From: Tenericutes bacterium HGW-Tenericutes-2
GTDB lineage: Bacteria > Bacillota_I > Bacilli_A > Acholeplasmatales > Acholeplasmataceae
Reading direction: 5' to 3'
NCBI GenBank assembly: GCA_002839095.1
Contig: PGXL01000003.1
Location: forward strand, 62,001-126,000
DNA: 64,000 nt
Shown here: positions 17,329 to 25,881 of the stretch, piece by piece
Position numbering within the stretch: the stretch's first letter is position 1
Layout of the letters: each line of letters begins with the position of its first letter
Position numbers and translations under genes: made by a program
The notes under the pieces: model-generated
Seen by the model: the letters and a program-made list of their open reading frames with translations, nothing else
Database searches by the model: none
What the model was told of the DNA's origin: nothing

Positions 17329-18934
17329 ATCTAAAAAACATAAAAAATGATAGAAATGCCATATAAAGAATAAAGACGTAATTCGCATTTTCAAATGTAA
17401 TGGTCCATTCTCTAATAAGCTGTAGTGGCTTGAAATCTCTTTTGACTATATATCTATAGAACATCATACCAATCATAATATAGGTGATGTAATCAATCCA
17501 TTGTCTAATATCAAATAAATTCACATAGGATAAATCTTTAGCAAAAACTAGTTGCCCAAATGGTATATAAAAGATACCTATTGCAATACAACCTATTCCT
17601 AAAATAGTCATTCCTAAAATTTGAGTAAAGTCTTTTCTTTTGATTACATCAACCTTAGGTCCATAAAGGATTTGTGAGAATTTAATAAATGATGTTACAG
17701 TTCCGATATTGATGATGGTAAATAAAGCCATTTTAAACAAGTCATTCTTGAAATCATATTTTACTAATGTTTTGGAGACAAAACCATTGAATAGTGGTGC
17801 ACCACTGATGGCTAGCATTCCAATAATGAGTAAGATTGATGTCCAAGGCATGCTTTTGAATACCCCCCTGATTTCATAAATCTTTTTGGTTTGATATCCA
17901 TAAATCACTAGACCAGCACCAAGGAAGAGCAAGGACTTAAACAATGCGTGATTTAGGATGTGCATCAACCCACCAACATAGGAAAGATCGGATGCAGAGG
18001 ATAGTCCCATCATCATAATTCCAATTTGAGAAACCGTATGATAGGCAAGTACCTGCTTTAAATCCTTTTGGGTCAATGCGAAGGTTACACCAACGATTGC
18101 TGTTGTCGCACCTAAGTAGAAGAAGAATTCTGACATGTTATAATTCGCTTTAGAAAACATTTCTAAATAGATTCTTATAAACATGTAGAGTGCACCTTTC
18201 ACTGCTAAACCTGATAGTAAAGCGGAAATAGAGGATTGTGCAACACCATGTGCCTTAGGTAGCCAAGTGAATAGTGGAAAGAACGCTGCCTTAATACTAA
18301 TGCCTGACATCATCATAATGAAAGCAAGTTTAATTAAGCTTTCATCACTATGCAAATCAATATTTTGAATCAAATATTGAATATTGATTGTGCCATATAC
18401 ATAGTAAATCATGATAATACCAATTAAGAAGAACATCGCACCAACAGTATTTAGTAATAAATAATAGATGCCTGCTCTAAAGGATGGACCAGTTTTTTTG
18501 TAGGCGATTAAAATTGTAATTAGTACGGTCATTAATTCTACAAACACGAAAAGATTGAATAGGTCATTGGTTTGAATTAAACCTAAGAATATACCCTGCA
18601 AAAACATGAGGAAGAATAAAAACTTATTTTCCTTTTGATTTGTTTTGAATGTATACATGATTAAGATAGTCCACATAAAGATTGTTAATCCAATAAAGAT
18701 TAAGGATAATCGATCATTATAAAAACTAATGGCATACATCTCGTCCCATCCACCAAATACAATTAAGGATAGATCAGGATTGGCTTCTAGTGCTTGAATA
18801 TATTGAAAAAAAAGAATGAAAAGAGCGATTTGTGCAACAAATAAGACATAGCTTGCTAGTTTATTTTTAAATAAATAAACAACTAAGGATGCAAGAATTG
18901 GAATAAATACGAAAAGTACAGGAGCTAAAGACAT
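17327..18934 (-). CDS. mrpD: Mrp-type Na+/H+ antiporter subunit D (MbhH-like)
   Basis: 535 residues with about 14 membrane helices, of the complex I ND2/ND4/ND5-like proton channel family. FNLFVFVELMTVLIT carries the conserved helix-5 Glu, and HGVAQSSISALLSGLAVKGALY the helix-7 Lys region. It is the only large antiporter-like subunit in the operon, since no NuoL-like MrpA is present. Last gene of a tightly overlapping operon (1-bp overlap with mrpC). It would exchange Na+ or other cations for H+ across the membrane. Confidence 0.88.
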   Translation of the reverse strand: MSLAPVLFVFIPILASLVVYLFKNKLASYVLFVAQIALFILFFQYIQALEANPDLSLIVFGGWDEMYAISFYNDRLSLIFIGLTIFMWTILIMYTFKTNQKENKFLFFLMFLQGIFLGLIQTNDLFNLFVFVELMTVLITILIAYKKTGPSFRAGIYYLLLNTVGAMFFLIGIIMIYYVYGTINIQYLIQNIDLHSDESLIKLAFIMMMSGISIKAAFFPLFTWLPKAHGVAQSSISALLSGLAVKGALYMFIRIYLEMFSKANYNMSEFFFYLGATTAIVGVTFALTQKDLKQVLAYHTVSQIGIMMMGLSSASDLSYVGGLMHILNHALFKSLLFLGAGLVIYGYQTKKIYEIRGVFKSMPWTSILLIIGMLAISGAPLFNGFVSKTLVKYDFKNDLFKMALFTIINIGTVTSFIKFSQILYGPKVDVIKRKDFTQILGMTILGIGCIAIGIFYIPFGQLVFAKDLSYVNLFDIRQWIDYITYIMIGMMFYRYIVKRDFKPLQLIREWTITFENANYVFILYMAFLSFFMFFR

Positions 18935-19263
18935 TATTTATCCCCCTTAAGTACAGTTTTCCATTCAATTGAACCGTAATGATGAAATATCTTTATACAT
19001 AGCATTAAAGCGAGTGATGTAATGGTTGAACCAATAACGATGGTTGTAATCATTAAAGCCTGTGGTAATGGGTCAACGATCTCAATACCAATTGAATTCA
19101 TAATTGGAATAAGTCCACCCTCATAAACACCAAAGTTTAAGAATAATAAAATGGTACCAGCTTCAATGATAGTGACACAAAATACTGACTTGATGATATT
19201 TTTACTTGTCGCAAGGCCGTAAACGCCGATTAAGATGACTATAAATGAGAGTATAGGATTCAT
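18934..19263 (-). CDS. mrpC: Mrp-type antiporter subunit C (MbhG, NuoK-like)
   Basis: 109 residues, three membrane helices, NuoK-like. IIKSVFCVTIIEAGTILLFL has the helix-2 Glu, and DPLPQALMITTIVIGSTITSLALML is the typical MrpC signature. Start and stop codons overlap both neighbours by 1 bp, implying translational coupling. Confidence 0.88.
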   Translation of the reverse strand: MNPILSFIVILIGVYGLATSKNIIKSVFCVTIIEAGTILLFLNFGVYEGGLIPIMNSIGIEIVDPLPQALMITTIVIGSTITSLALMLCIKIFHHYGSIEWKTVLKGDK

Positions 19264-19964
19264 TAGCGTCCCTCCTTAAGAAAAGCAGTGAATATGGCAA
19301 TCAGACCAAGTGCAACCTTGGCACCGATAATCATATTGAGCAAAATTAAATAGATTGACTTTAGGGCAGTAGAACCATCCAAAGGAATAAAATTGGTGAA
19401 TACTTCATTTCTAGTGATTAAGGACATAAAGGCAACGCTTAATAGTGAAATAAACAAGAATTTTTCGATTGTTAGTATCTTATTGACATCAATTGATTTT
19501 GAAATATCGATATAATAAAGGATTAAAATAGCGGTTGCTACAATTGCACCACCCTGAAATCCACCACCAGGGGATAGATGTCCATTGATAATGACATACA
19601 TTCCAAAAAGAAGCATCACTGGATATAGAAGTCTTGAGAATGTAATGAATAGCTCAGGTGTTTTCTGCTTATCCAACATAAAGGTTGCATTTTTTTCTAG
19701 GGTATTATGCTGTGATATCCACATCACACCAGAAACAGCTATCAATAGAATTCCAGCCTCAAATAGGCTATCAAATAAACGGTAATCCAAATAGATAGCA
19801 GTTACTAAATTCATACTTCCAGTATCATAGAATCCATTATCTCTAAAAAAGTCTTTTCCTGCTGAATTATAAATATCTGCAAGGTTTTCTATAGAAACCG
19901 TAAATAAATATAAAATGAATCCTAAGAGAAAGACAAGACTAATACGCTTAATCAATGCTTTCAC
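19263..19964 (-). CDS. mrpB: Fused MbhE-like and MrpB (MbhF) antiporter subunit
   Basis: 233 residues, longer than MrpB alone (about 140). Residues 1-90 (NGFYDTGSMNLVTAIYLDYRLFDSLFEAGILL) resemble MbhE, the C-terminal end of classical MrpA. Residues 95-233 are MrpB: VINGHLSPGGGFQGGAIVATAILI and IGAKVALGLIAIF. The fusion matches the order mbhE-mbhF in archaeal Mbh operons. It overlaps the preceding gene by 17 bp. Membrane-spanning scaffold and ion-path subunit. Confidence 0.82.
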   Translation of the reverse strand: MKALIKRISLVFLLGFILYLFTVSIENLADIYNSAGKDFFRDNGFYDTGSMNLVTAIYLDYRLFDSLFEAGILLIAVSGVMWISQHNTLEKNATFMLDKQKTPELFITFSRLLYPVMLLFGMYVIINGHLSPGGGFQGGAIVATAILILYYIDISKSIDVNKILTIEKFLFISLLSVAFMSLITRNEVFTNFIPLDGSTALKSIYLILLNMIIGAKVALGLIAIFTAFLKEGR

Positions 19965-20493
19965 CTTCCTTCAAGGCGATTACACGAATATAAGTATAAT
20001 CCTTAGTCATTTCCTTTAATCTTTTCATCAAAATTGAGCTTGATTTACCCTTAAACTCGAATTTCTTTAATTCTTCGTTATAGCTAATGATTAAATCTAC
20101 ATTTAATTCTTTTGTTAATTCTTCAGCACTACCTTGAATATCTGAGCAGATATTGAGTCTTAAATCGTAGTCATTGACGAAGTTAGTCATTACTTTGTAG
20201 ATTTCTTCATTCATTTCATCTAAATCATGTTGGTCGTGGTTGACTCGATCTAAAACGATGAATTCACGTTGTCTAGAAATCGAAATGACATAGATTAATG
20301 GAATAATCGCACTACCAATAGCAACCTCAGCGATTGCAACATCTGGAGCTTGGTTTAATGCATAGAGAGTTGCCGCAATTAAACCAAAGGAGGCGATTAA
20401 AATAATAATGGTAAAGTTTTCCTTATGAAATACAATAGCCAATGCAATGATAATTAATAAAACCTGAAGAATAGTTGGAATGATATTTGTCAT
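19948..20493 (-). CDS. MbhD-like (DUF4040) antiporter subunit with soluble C-terminal extension
   Basis: 181 residues. The first ~80 have three helices with NQAPDVAIAEVAIGSAIIPLIYVI, the DUF4040/MbhD signature that forms part of the C-terminal region of classical MrpA. The remaining ~100 residues are polar (FIVLDRVNHDQHDLDEMNEE onward) and predicted cytosolic; I do not recognise a fold. It starts within the 3' end of mrpG (ATGA-type 4-bp overlap). The extension could be a regulatory domain; this is inference. Confidence 0.78.
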   Translation of the reverse strand: MTNIIPTILQVLLIIIALAIVFHKENFTIIILIASFGLIAATLYALNQAPDVAIAEVAIGSAIIPLIYVISISRQREFIVLDRVNHDQHDLDEMNEEIYKVMTNFVNDYDLRLNICSDIQGSAEELTKELNVDLIISYNEELKKFEFKGKSSSILMKRLKEMTKDYTYIRVIALKEGESID

Positions 20494-20795
20494 ATAATAT
20501 CACCATCCTTCACATCTGTTGGAATTCCAATTAAATAGGCAGAACGAATGTTAACATGCGAGCTGATAGGATTTGTAATCAGTAAGAATAATATCAGTAG
20601 AAGAAGTCTAATTGCATATTCAAATTGACTAGATGCGAATATTAATGCAATTAGTACTAAAAAGCTTGCAACGGTATCAATCGTAGCTGCAGTGAGTATT
20701 CTTGTATATAAATTCTTCAATCTAAAGATTGCAATCATTCCAAATATGATAAAGAACCAGGAAAGGATTAAAATAATATATGTTGCTATCATCAT
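20490..20795 (-). CDS. mrpG: Mrp-type antiporter subunit G (MbhC-like)
   Basis: 101 residues, three helices. MRLKNLYTRILTAATIDTVASFLVLIAL and ITNPISSHVNIRSAYLIGI are diagnostic of MrpG/MnhG (GRLPDVYTRLHA and TAPVAAHALARAA in relatives). Overlaps both neighbours by 4 bp. Confidence 0.88.
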   Translation of the reverse strand: MMIATYIILILSWFFIIFGMIAIFRLKNLYTRILTAATIDTVASFLVLIALIFASSQFEYAIRLLLLILFLLITNPISSHVNIRSAYLIGIPTDVKDGDII

Positions 20796-21067
20796 TTTTC
20801 TCTTCCCCCTGTCATAATAAATTTCGCTAAAAGTGTCATGGTTAAAAAGCCGATGATTCCATAGCTAATTGCAATGTCTAATAAAATAATATTATCAATA
20901 AAAATCGCATAAACAGCAACAAATAAAACAACCTTTGCAGAAATTAGATTTAACATTAAAATACGATCCCAAATCGTTTTACCCTGAATTAAACGAACAA
21001 AGGATAAAATCATAGCTAGCACTAAAACAAGAAGCGTAATGAATAAGAAAAGTTCTAAGGTTGTCAT
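20792..21067 (-). CDS. mrpF: Mrp-type antiporter subunit F (MbhB-like)
   Basis: 91 residues with three membrane helices. RLIQGKTIWDRILMLNLISAK corresponds to the RVxxGPTxxDRVLALD motif of MrpF/MnhF, and FLTMTLLAKFI to its last helix. 4-bp overlaps with mrpE and mrpG. Confidence 0.88.
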   Translation of the reverse strand: MTTLELFLFITLLVLVLAMILSFVRLIQGKTIWDRILMLNLISAKVVLFVAVYAIFIDNIILLDIAISYGIIGFLTMTLLAKFIMTGGREK

Positions 21068-21561
21068 GATTTTTTCTCCTTAATCATTAAAAGTTTTTCG
21101 AATTTCTCACGAATAGGCTTTTCTAGTTCAGCATGAGGAGTATTCGGTTTAGCAAGAACCATAACGATGATTGTGTTTTCAACAATATCAATAGTAATTG
21201 TACCAGGTGTTAGTGTAATTGAGTTGGCAACGATAGCTACCTTAACAGGATCATCTAAATCTAGTTCAATCTTAAAAATGGTTGGGACATATTCACGTTT
21301 GAACAGGTTAATGGTAAAGGTAATTCCAGACTTGAATATTTCAAAAAATAGTAAGAACATATAAAAAATAAGGCGATGTATTTTGATGCCTTTATATTTA
21401 AATCCATGTTCGTCATGTAGTATCTCATACGCAAATAATGACACGAAAAAAGAGATTGAGATGCCAAAGATGATTGTAGTCAACTCAAAATTGAAATTGA
21501 GTAAGAACCAAAATATCAACATCACAATAAAAAACTTTATTCTTGGTATGGTGTTTTTCAT
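21064..21561 (-). CDS. mrpE: Mrp-type antiporter subunit E (MbhA-like)
   Basis: 165 residues: two N-terminal membrane helices, then a cytosolic part with ANSITLTPGTITIDIVENTIIVMVL, the MrpE/MnhE hallmark. First gene of the seven-gene operon. An extended -10 promoter lies at 21591-21599 and AGGAG lies 8 nt before the ATG. Gene order E-F-G-MbhD-(MbhE+B)-C-D follows the antiporter half of Mbh hydrogenases rather than the MrpABCDEFG order of Bacillus. Confidence 0.87.
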   Translation of the reverse strand: MKNTIPRIKFFIVMLIFWFLLNFNFELTTIIFGISISFFVSLFAYEILHDEHGFKYKGIKIHRLIFYMFLLFFEIFKSGITFTINLFKREYVPTIFKIELDLDDPVKVAIVANSITLTPGTITIDIVENTIIVMVLAKPNTPHAELEKPIREKFEKLLMIKEKKS

Positions 21562-21590
21562 GATAGCGTCTCCTAAAAAAATCTATAGAT

Positions 21591-21599
21591 ATTATAGCA
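21591..21599 (-). promoter_or_regulatory. Extended -10 promoter of the antiporter operon
   Basis: TGCTATAAT on the minus strand, 30 nt upstream of the mrpE ATG. No clear -35. Confidence 0.6.
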
Positions 21600-21634
21600 T
21601 ACTTTGAACATGAAAGCATAATGAAAAGGGTATT

Positions 21635-21669
21635 TGAACTTAAGTTCATTGATTTTTATGAATCTTAAG
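21635..21669. promoter_or_regulatory. Palindrome and imperfect hairpin between divergent mrpE and cotH-like genes
   Basis: A perfect 14-bp palindrome TGAACTTAAGTTCA (21635-21648) overlaps a longer imperfect inverted repeat (21639-21649 with 21658-21669, one bulge). It lies upstream of both divergent genes without a T tail, so an operator is more likely than a terminator. Regulator unknown. Confidence 0.35.
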
Positions 21670-21755
21670 GAACGTAATAAAAAAATCTTATAGATATGAT
21701 AAAATAAAAATAGACTTTTTATTTAACTTAAAATATTAAAAAAGGAGGAAATCAG

Positions 21756-23900
21756 ATGAAGAAAAGCTTGATACTTGCTATTTGTTTGTTGTTGATTTTC
21801 TCTATTTTTTTATTTCCAACTCATGAGGTAGCAGGAAATGATTACAATCTAAGTAGTCAGCAACAGGAATTGAATCCAATTTTATCTCACCAAGCAGGAT
21901 TTTATGATACTTCCATACTACTTGAAATTCAGGCAAAGCCAAATACAACAGTTTATTACACCTTAGATTCATCTGAGCCAAATCAAAATTCTTATTTGTA
22001 TACCAATCCCATTTTAATTGAAGAAGATTATGTCAGCGTTGATGGTGAGCCTGTCTTTATTCAAAGAAATAATGATGGTATACCGATTGGTGAACCTAGT
22101 TACCCGATTTCAATGATTGTTAGTACATCCAAAGGATGGATTCAACCTGTTGAAGATATATTCAAAGCCACAGTAGTTAAAGTTGTTGCTTACGATCAAG
22201 ATATGAATTCAAGTATGATTATAACAAACACTTATTTTGTTGATGAGAATATGGATGAAAGATACACATTTCCTGTAATGTCTATTTCAACGGATATTTC
22301 TAATCTTTTTGATTATGAAACTGGGATAAATGTTCCCGGAGTATTTTATAATGCAGAGTTAGGTGAGGATGGAACATCCAATCGTACAGGTAACTATTTT
22401 CAAACAGGTGATGAGTGGGAAAAGCCAGTTCACATCGAATATTTTACTAGTGATGGTAGTCTAGAATTCAAACAAAATGCAGGTATCCGAATTCATGGAG
22501 GATTAAGCAGAAAATATCCCGTTAAATCCTATCGATTATATGCTAGAGGATCCTATGATGAAGAAAGCTATTTCAATTACAAGTTTTTTGAAGATAAGGA
22601 AATAGATTTATTCAAAAGAATTATCCTAAGAGCTGGTGGCCAAACCTATCAATATACAGTCATGGGAGAAGCAGCAGCACAAAGTTTATTAAAGCCATTA
22701 GATTTAGATATGCAATATAGTCAACCCATTATTCTTTTTATCAATGGTGAATATTTTGGGATTAGAAATATTAGAGATCGAATCGATCGGTATTATCTAA
22801 GCACTCATTATGGTATGGATCCTGATGATGTTACTATACTTACAGGCAATGGTTATTTTGAAGATGGTGATACGCGTGGTGCAGCACATTATCAAGCTAT
22901 CTATCAATTCATTACCCTAAAGGATATGAGTTCAAAGAAGAACTATGAGCATGTTCAAACCAAAATCGATGTCGATAATTTAATTGATTATTATATTGCT
23001 GAATTGTATTTTGGAAATGTCGATTGGCCACAAAATAATATTTTATATTGGCGAAAAAATGTGAATTATAATCCAAATGCACCCTATGGTCATGATGGCA
23101 GATGGCGTTGGATAGTCTATGATGTTGATGCTTCATTTGGAGCCTCATGGGGCGGTTTTTACCCAGAGATAGAAAGCTTTGAAAGGCTTACAGGTGAAAA
23201 TTGGAAAACAGGTAAACTCTTTACATCACTTTTGAAAAATGATGAATTTAAGGCGAAGTTTATTTATAGATTAATGGATTTAATGGATTCAACGTTTGAG
23301 GTTGATCGAGCTACATCTATAGTGAATGAGATGATTGATTTATATAAACCTGAAATTCAAGAGCATATCGATAGATGGGGCTATCCATCCTCCTATGCGA
23401 CTTGGTTGAATTATTCTGAGCGTATGGTTGAATTTGCTACAAGAAGACCTAGTCATTTAGAAGGTCAAATGAAGGATTATCTAGGTTTAAGCAATCTTTC
23501 TAAACATCCATTTATTGTTAACTTGGATAAAACAATGGGTAACATCAAAGTGAATTCACTTGTGATGGAAGATATCGACACTTATGAAAATGAATTTTAT
23601 GATAATTTGATGGTTACCATGGAGGCAATCCCAAAGGATTATCATCGATTTATAGGCTGGTATGATTCAAATGGATATCTGATGTCATCTAATAAAAAAT
23701 TAGTAATTACACCACAGCAGGCATTTGAATTTGAAGCTAGATTCGAGGTTGGTGAAGAGATACCACCAAATCCATTTCAATTCGAATACCCAGGATTTGT
23801 TATCTTTTCCTCTGTTTTTACATTAGGTTCATTAAGCTATCTAGCGTATTTATTGTATGATGCTAAAAAAAAGTTGAAATTTCCGTTTAATAATCATTGA
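21756..23900 (+). CDS. Secreted, membrane-anchored CotH-kinase-family protein
   Basis: 714 residues. Signal peptide (about 1-27). An N-terminal chitobiase-like domain has YYTLDSSEPNQNSYLYTNPI. A CotH domain (about 230-500) has AGIRIHGGLSRKYPVKSYRLY, LFINGEYFGIRNIRDRID and WRWIVYDVDASFG, whose DxD resembles the metal-binding site of spore-coat kinase CotH. A short beta-repeat (FIGWYDSNGYLMSSNKK) precedes a C-terminal membrane helix (about 682-702) and basic tail. Likely an extracellular protein kinase or cell-surface assembly protein. Strong GGAGG ribosome site. Stop codon is TGA. Confidence 0.8.
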   Translation: MKKSLILAICLLLIFSIFLFPTHEVAGNDYNLSSQQQELNPILSHQAGFYDTSILLEIQAKPNTTVYYTLDSSEPNQNSYLYTNPILIEEDYVSVDGEPVFIQRNNDGIPIGEPSYPISMIVSTSKGWIQPVEDIFKATVVKVVAYDQDMNSSMIITNTYFVDENMDERYTFPVMSISTDISNLFDYETGINVPGVFYNAELGEDGTSNRTGNYFQTGDEWEKPVHIEYFTSDGSLEFKQNAGIRIHGGLSRKYPVKSYRLYARGSYDEESYFNYKFFEDKEIDLFKRIILRAGGQTYQYTVMGEAAAQSLLKPLDLDMQYSQPIILFINGEYFGIRNIRDRIDRYYLSTHYGMDPDDVTILTGNGYFEDGDTRGAAHYQAIYQFITLKDMSSKKNYEHVQTKIDVDNLIDYYIAELYFGNVDWPQNNILYWRKNVNYNPNAPYGHDGRWRWIVYDVDASFGASWGGFYPEIESFERLTGENWKTGKLFTSLLKNDEFKAKFIYRLMDLMDSTFEVDRATSIVNEMIDLYKPEIQEHIDRWGYPSSYATWLNYSERMVEFATRRPSHLEGQMKDYLGLSNLSKHPFIVNLDKTMGNIKVNSLVMEDIDTYENEFYDNLMVTMEAIPKDYHRFIGWYDSNGYLMSSNKKLVITPQQAFEFEARFEVGEEIPPNPFQFEYPGFVIFSSVFTLGSLSYLAYLLYDAKKKLKFPFNNH

Positions 23901-23917
23901 AAATAGAAATATTTAGA

Positions 23918-23923
23918 TATAAT
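23918..23923 (+). promoter_or_regulatory. -10 box that decides the start of the channel gene
   Basis: TATAAT at 23918-23923, with TTGAAA at 23897-23902, overlaps the upstream in-frame ATG at 23922. Transcripts from it would begin after that ATG, which favours the TTG at 23946. Confidence 0.5.
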
Positions 23924-23945
23924 GATAGTAATTGAGGTGATTTTT

Positions 23946-25760
23946 TTGGGTAAAATCAAAGATCGTATTGCACGAGCTAAAAGTTTAATCAGCATCAAGA
24001 CTTACAAAAGACCATTGATCTATATCATCATGTTGATGATTTTTATCAATCTCGTCATTTTATCCGTTTCTGCATTGATTGCATTATCTATTGATGATAC
24101 ATATACTTCGTTTATTGATGCGTTTGCAAATGGCTCAGTCAAATGGATGCTAACACCAAATGCGATTCTTGATATTGAAAACCCTCAGACCCTAGCATTA
24201 TCTGTGGTTGTCTTAATCACAGGATTGATTCTTTTCTCAGGGACGATTATCGCTTTAACAACCAATGCGATTAAGGATTATATTCAAAAGAAAAATTCAG
24301 GTTCAGGAAAAATTCATTTAGACCAGCATATTGTCATTCTCAATTGGAATTCAAAAGTACCGGAACTCGTATCAGATTTATTGTTTGTTGAATCTAAAGA
24401 AGTAACTGTAATGATTCTTGCAGATATTGATAAGCAGTATGCAGAAAAGCAGATTGTTAATGCAATAGATAAAATCAAAGGTATTCGAGATATCGGCAAG
24501 ATGAATGTCCTTGTAAAAAAAGGAGATCCTTTATTAAAATCGGATTTAGATGACATTTCTATTAGTAATGCAAAAGCTATTTTAATTATGAATCCAGATC
24601 AGCATGAACATGTTACAAAAAATATGTCAAAGAGTGATCTATTTGTAATCAAAACTATTTTATCTCTTGGGCCACTTGAGTTTCAGTATAAACCACCTAT
24701 TGTTGTCGAAATTAAGCATATCGAAACCAAAGAGAAAATTACAACCCTATCAAGAGTTGTCGAGCAACTTCATGAGCATGCAATTATGCCAATATGCTTT
24801 GATAAGAGACTAGGCCAAATTATTGCACAAACACTGATTGAAAATCGTATTGAAGATGTTTATTTATCTTTATTTTCGTTTCAAGGGTCAGAGGTATATT
24901 TGCTAGAAAATGTTGATTTTGATCTTGCTCTTAAGGAGTACTCACATGTTGTTCCTCTAGCGAGAAGTCCTAAAGGATTATTCGTATTATCCCTTAATAA
25001 CGCAATTAAAAATAAAAAATCAAATCATGAGTTTAAGCCTATTACCCTGAAAAAACGTAAATTTTCAGAATCTCATCAACTCGAGGTATTTATCTTTGGT
25101 AAGAACAATAAACTAAGCTTTATACTAGATTCATTTCGTCAATATGAAGCGATTCATGGATCTAAATTTAAAGCAAGCTGGATGGATGAAAATGAGCTTG
25201 AAACATTTGTAAATGAAGTGAACTCAAAAAACACAAAAACAACTATTCTACTATTAAGTGATGAAGTTCAAGATGAGGATTCACTAGATGCCAATGTAAT
25301 TAACAATTTGATTTATCTCGAAGGCCATTTGACAAATCCTAATGTCCATATTATTGTAGAACTTTTGAATCCTAAAAATGATCCAATTGTGAAGGGCTTC
25401 TCCATTAAAAATACGATAATAAGCAATAAAATCATTTCTTTATTACTCAGCAAGCTAGCATTATTCAATGAGACTGCACTGTTTTATGAAGATTTATTAA
25501 CCATAGCACCAAACGCGAATAATGTGGATAGTCAAGCTATCATTATCGAAAATGCAGGCTCTGTCATAAATGAGAAATTCCCTTTGGTATTTCAATCAAA
25601 GAAACAATTGATCGAATCTATTTATCACTCATTCAATAAAGAAATGATTGTAATTGGTTATTATAAAAAGAATCAGTTAATGATTATTGAAGGAGACCTA
25701 CATTTAAAGGAAGAAATTGTGATTCAGGAAGAAGACTCACTCATTTTAATGAAGATCTAA
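23946..25760 (+). CDS. CASTOR/POLLUX-like ion channel protein with RCK-type domains
   Basis: 604 residues from a TTG start at 23946, preceded by GAGGTGA (23934-23940); the in-frame ATG at 23922 overlaps a -10 box. Two membrane helices (about 24-48 and 85-110) flank a short pore-like loop (FIDAFANGSVKWML). Two tandem Rossmann-like domains follow (HIVILNWNSKVPELVSDL and LEVFIFGKNNKLSFILD), as in plant CASTOR/POLLUX and bacterial relatives. Probable cation channel gated by a cytosolic ligand; no classical TVGYG filter is seen. Monocistronic, with a terminator after it. Confidence 0.75.
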   Translation: MGKIKDRIARAKSLISIKTYKRPLIYIIMLMIFINLVILSVSALIALSIDDTYTSFIDAFANGSVKWMLTPNAILDIENPQTLALSVVVLITGLILFSGTIIALTTNAIKDYIQKKNSGSGKIHLDQHIVILNWNSKVPELVSDLLFVESKEVTVMILADIDKQYAEKQIVNAIDKIKGIRDIGKMNVLVKKGDPLLKSDLDDISISNAKAILIMNPDQHEHVTKNMSKSDLFVIKTILSLGPLEFQYKPPIVVEIKHIETKEKITTLSRVVEQLHEHAIMPICFDKRLGQIIAQTLIENRIEDVYLSLFSFQGSEVYLLENVDFDLALKEYSHVVPLARSPKGLFVLSLNNAIKNKKSNHEFKPITLKKRKFSESHQLEVFIFGKNNKLSFILDSFRQYEAIHGSKFKASWMDENELETFVNEVNSKNTKTTILLLSDEVQDEDSLDANVINNLIYLEGHLTNPNVHIIVELLNPKNDPIVKGFSIKNTIISNKIISLLLSKLALFNETALFYEDLLTIAPNANNVDSQAIIIENAGSVINEKFPLVFQSKKQLIESIYHSFNKEMIVIGYYKKNQLMIIEGDLHLKEEIVIQEEDSLILMKI

Positions 25761-25766
25761 TGAAAG

Positions 25767-25796
25767 TATGCAAGCAATTGCATATTTTTTTCTTTT
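25767..25796 (+). terminator. Intrinsic terminator after the channel gene
   Basis: Stem TATGCAA/TTGCATA with a GCAA tetraloop (25767-25784) followed by a long T run. Confidence 0.8.
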
Positions 25797-25810
25797 GTTA
25801 AAATATTGAA

Positions 25811-25857
25811 TGCAATTTAGTTGTGTAAAATATAATATGTGATAAAATTAAATTGGA
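25811..25857 (+). promoter_or_regulatory. Promoter with two OhrR-operator-like sites
   Basis: TAAAATTAAATTGGA at 25843-25857 matches 13 of 15 positions of the Bacillus OhrR operator half TACAATTAAATTGTA and is followed by ATACAAT as in the Bacillus ohrA double site. A weaker copy (about 11 of 15) is at 25811-25825. They flank a -10 TATAAT at 25831-25836. An ohrR gene lies in the operon that follows, so autoregulation is likely. Confidence 0.6.
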
Positions 25858-25881
25858 TACAATATAAAAGGAGAAAATCAA

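Noticed and set aside
23922..23945. ATG start of the CASTOR/POLLUX-like gene at 23922
   Set aside because: The ATG overlaps a TATAAT box and lies upstream of the GAGGTGA ribosome site; the TTG at 23946 fits both.
25837..25881. FMN riboswitch ahead of the rib genes
   Set aside because: The leader is about 45 nt and contains none of the conserved RFN segments; ribD is in mid-operon.
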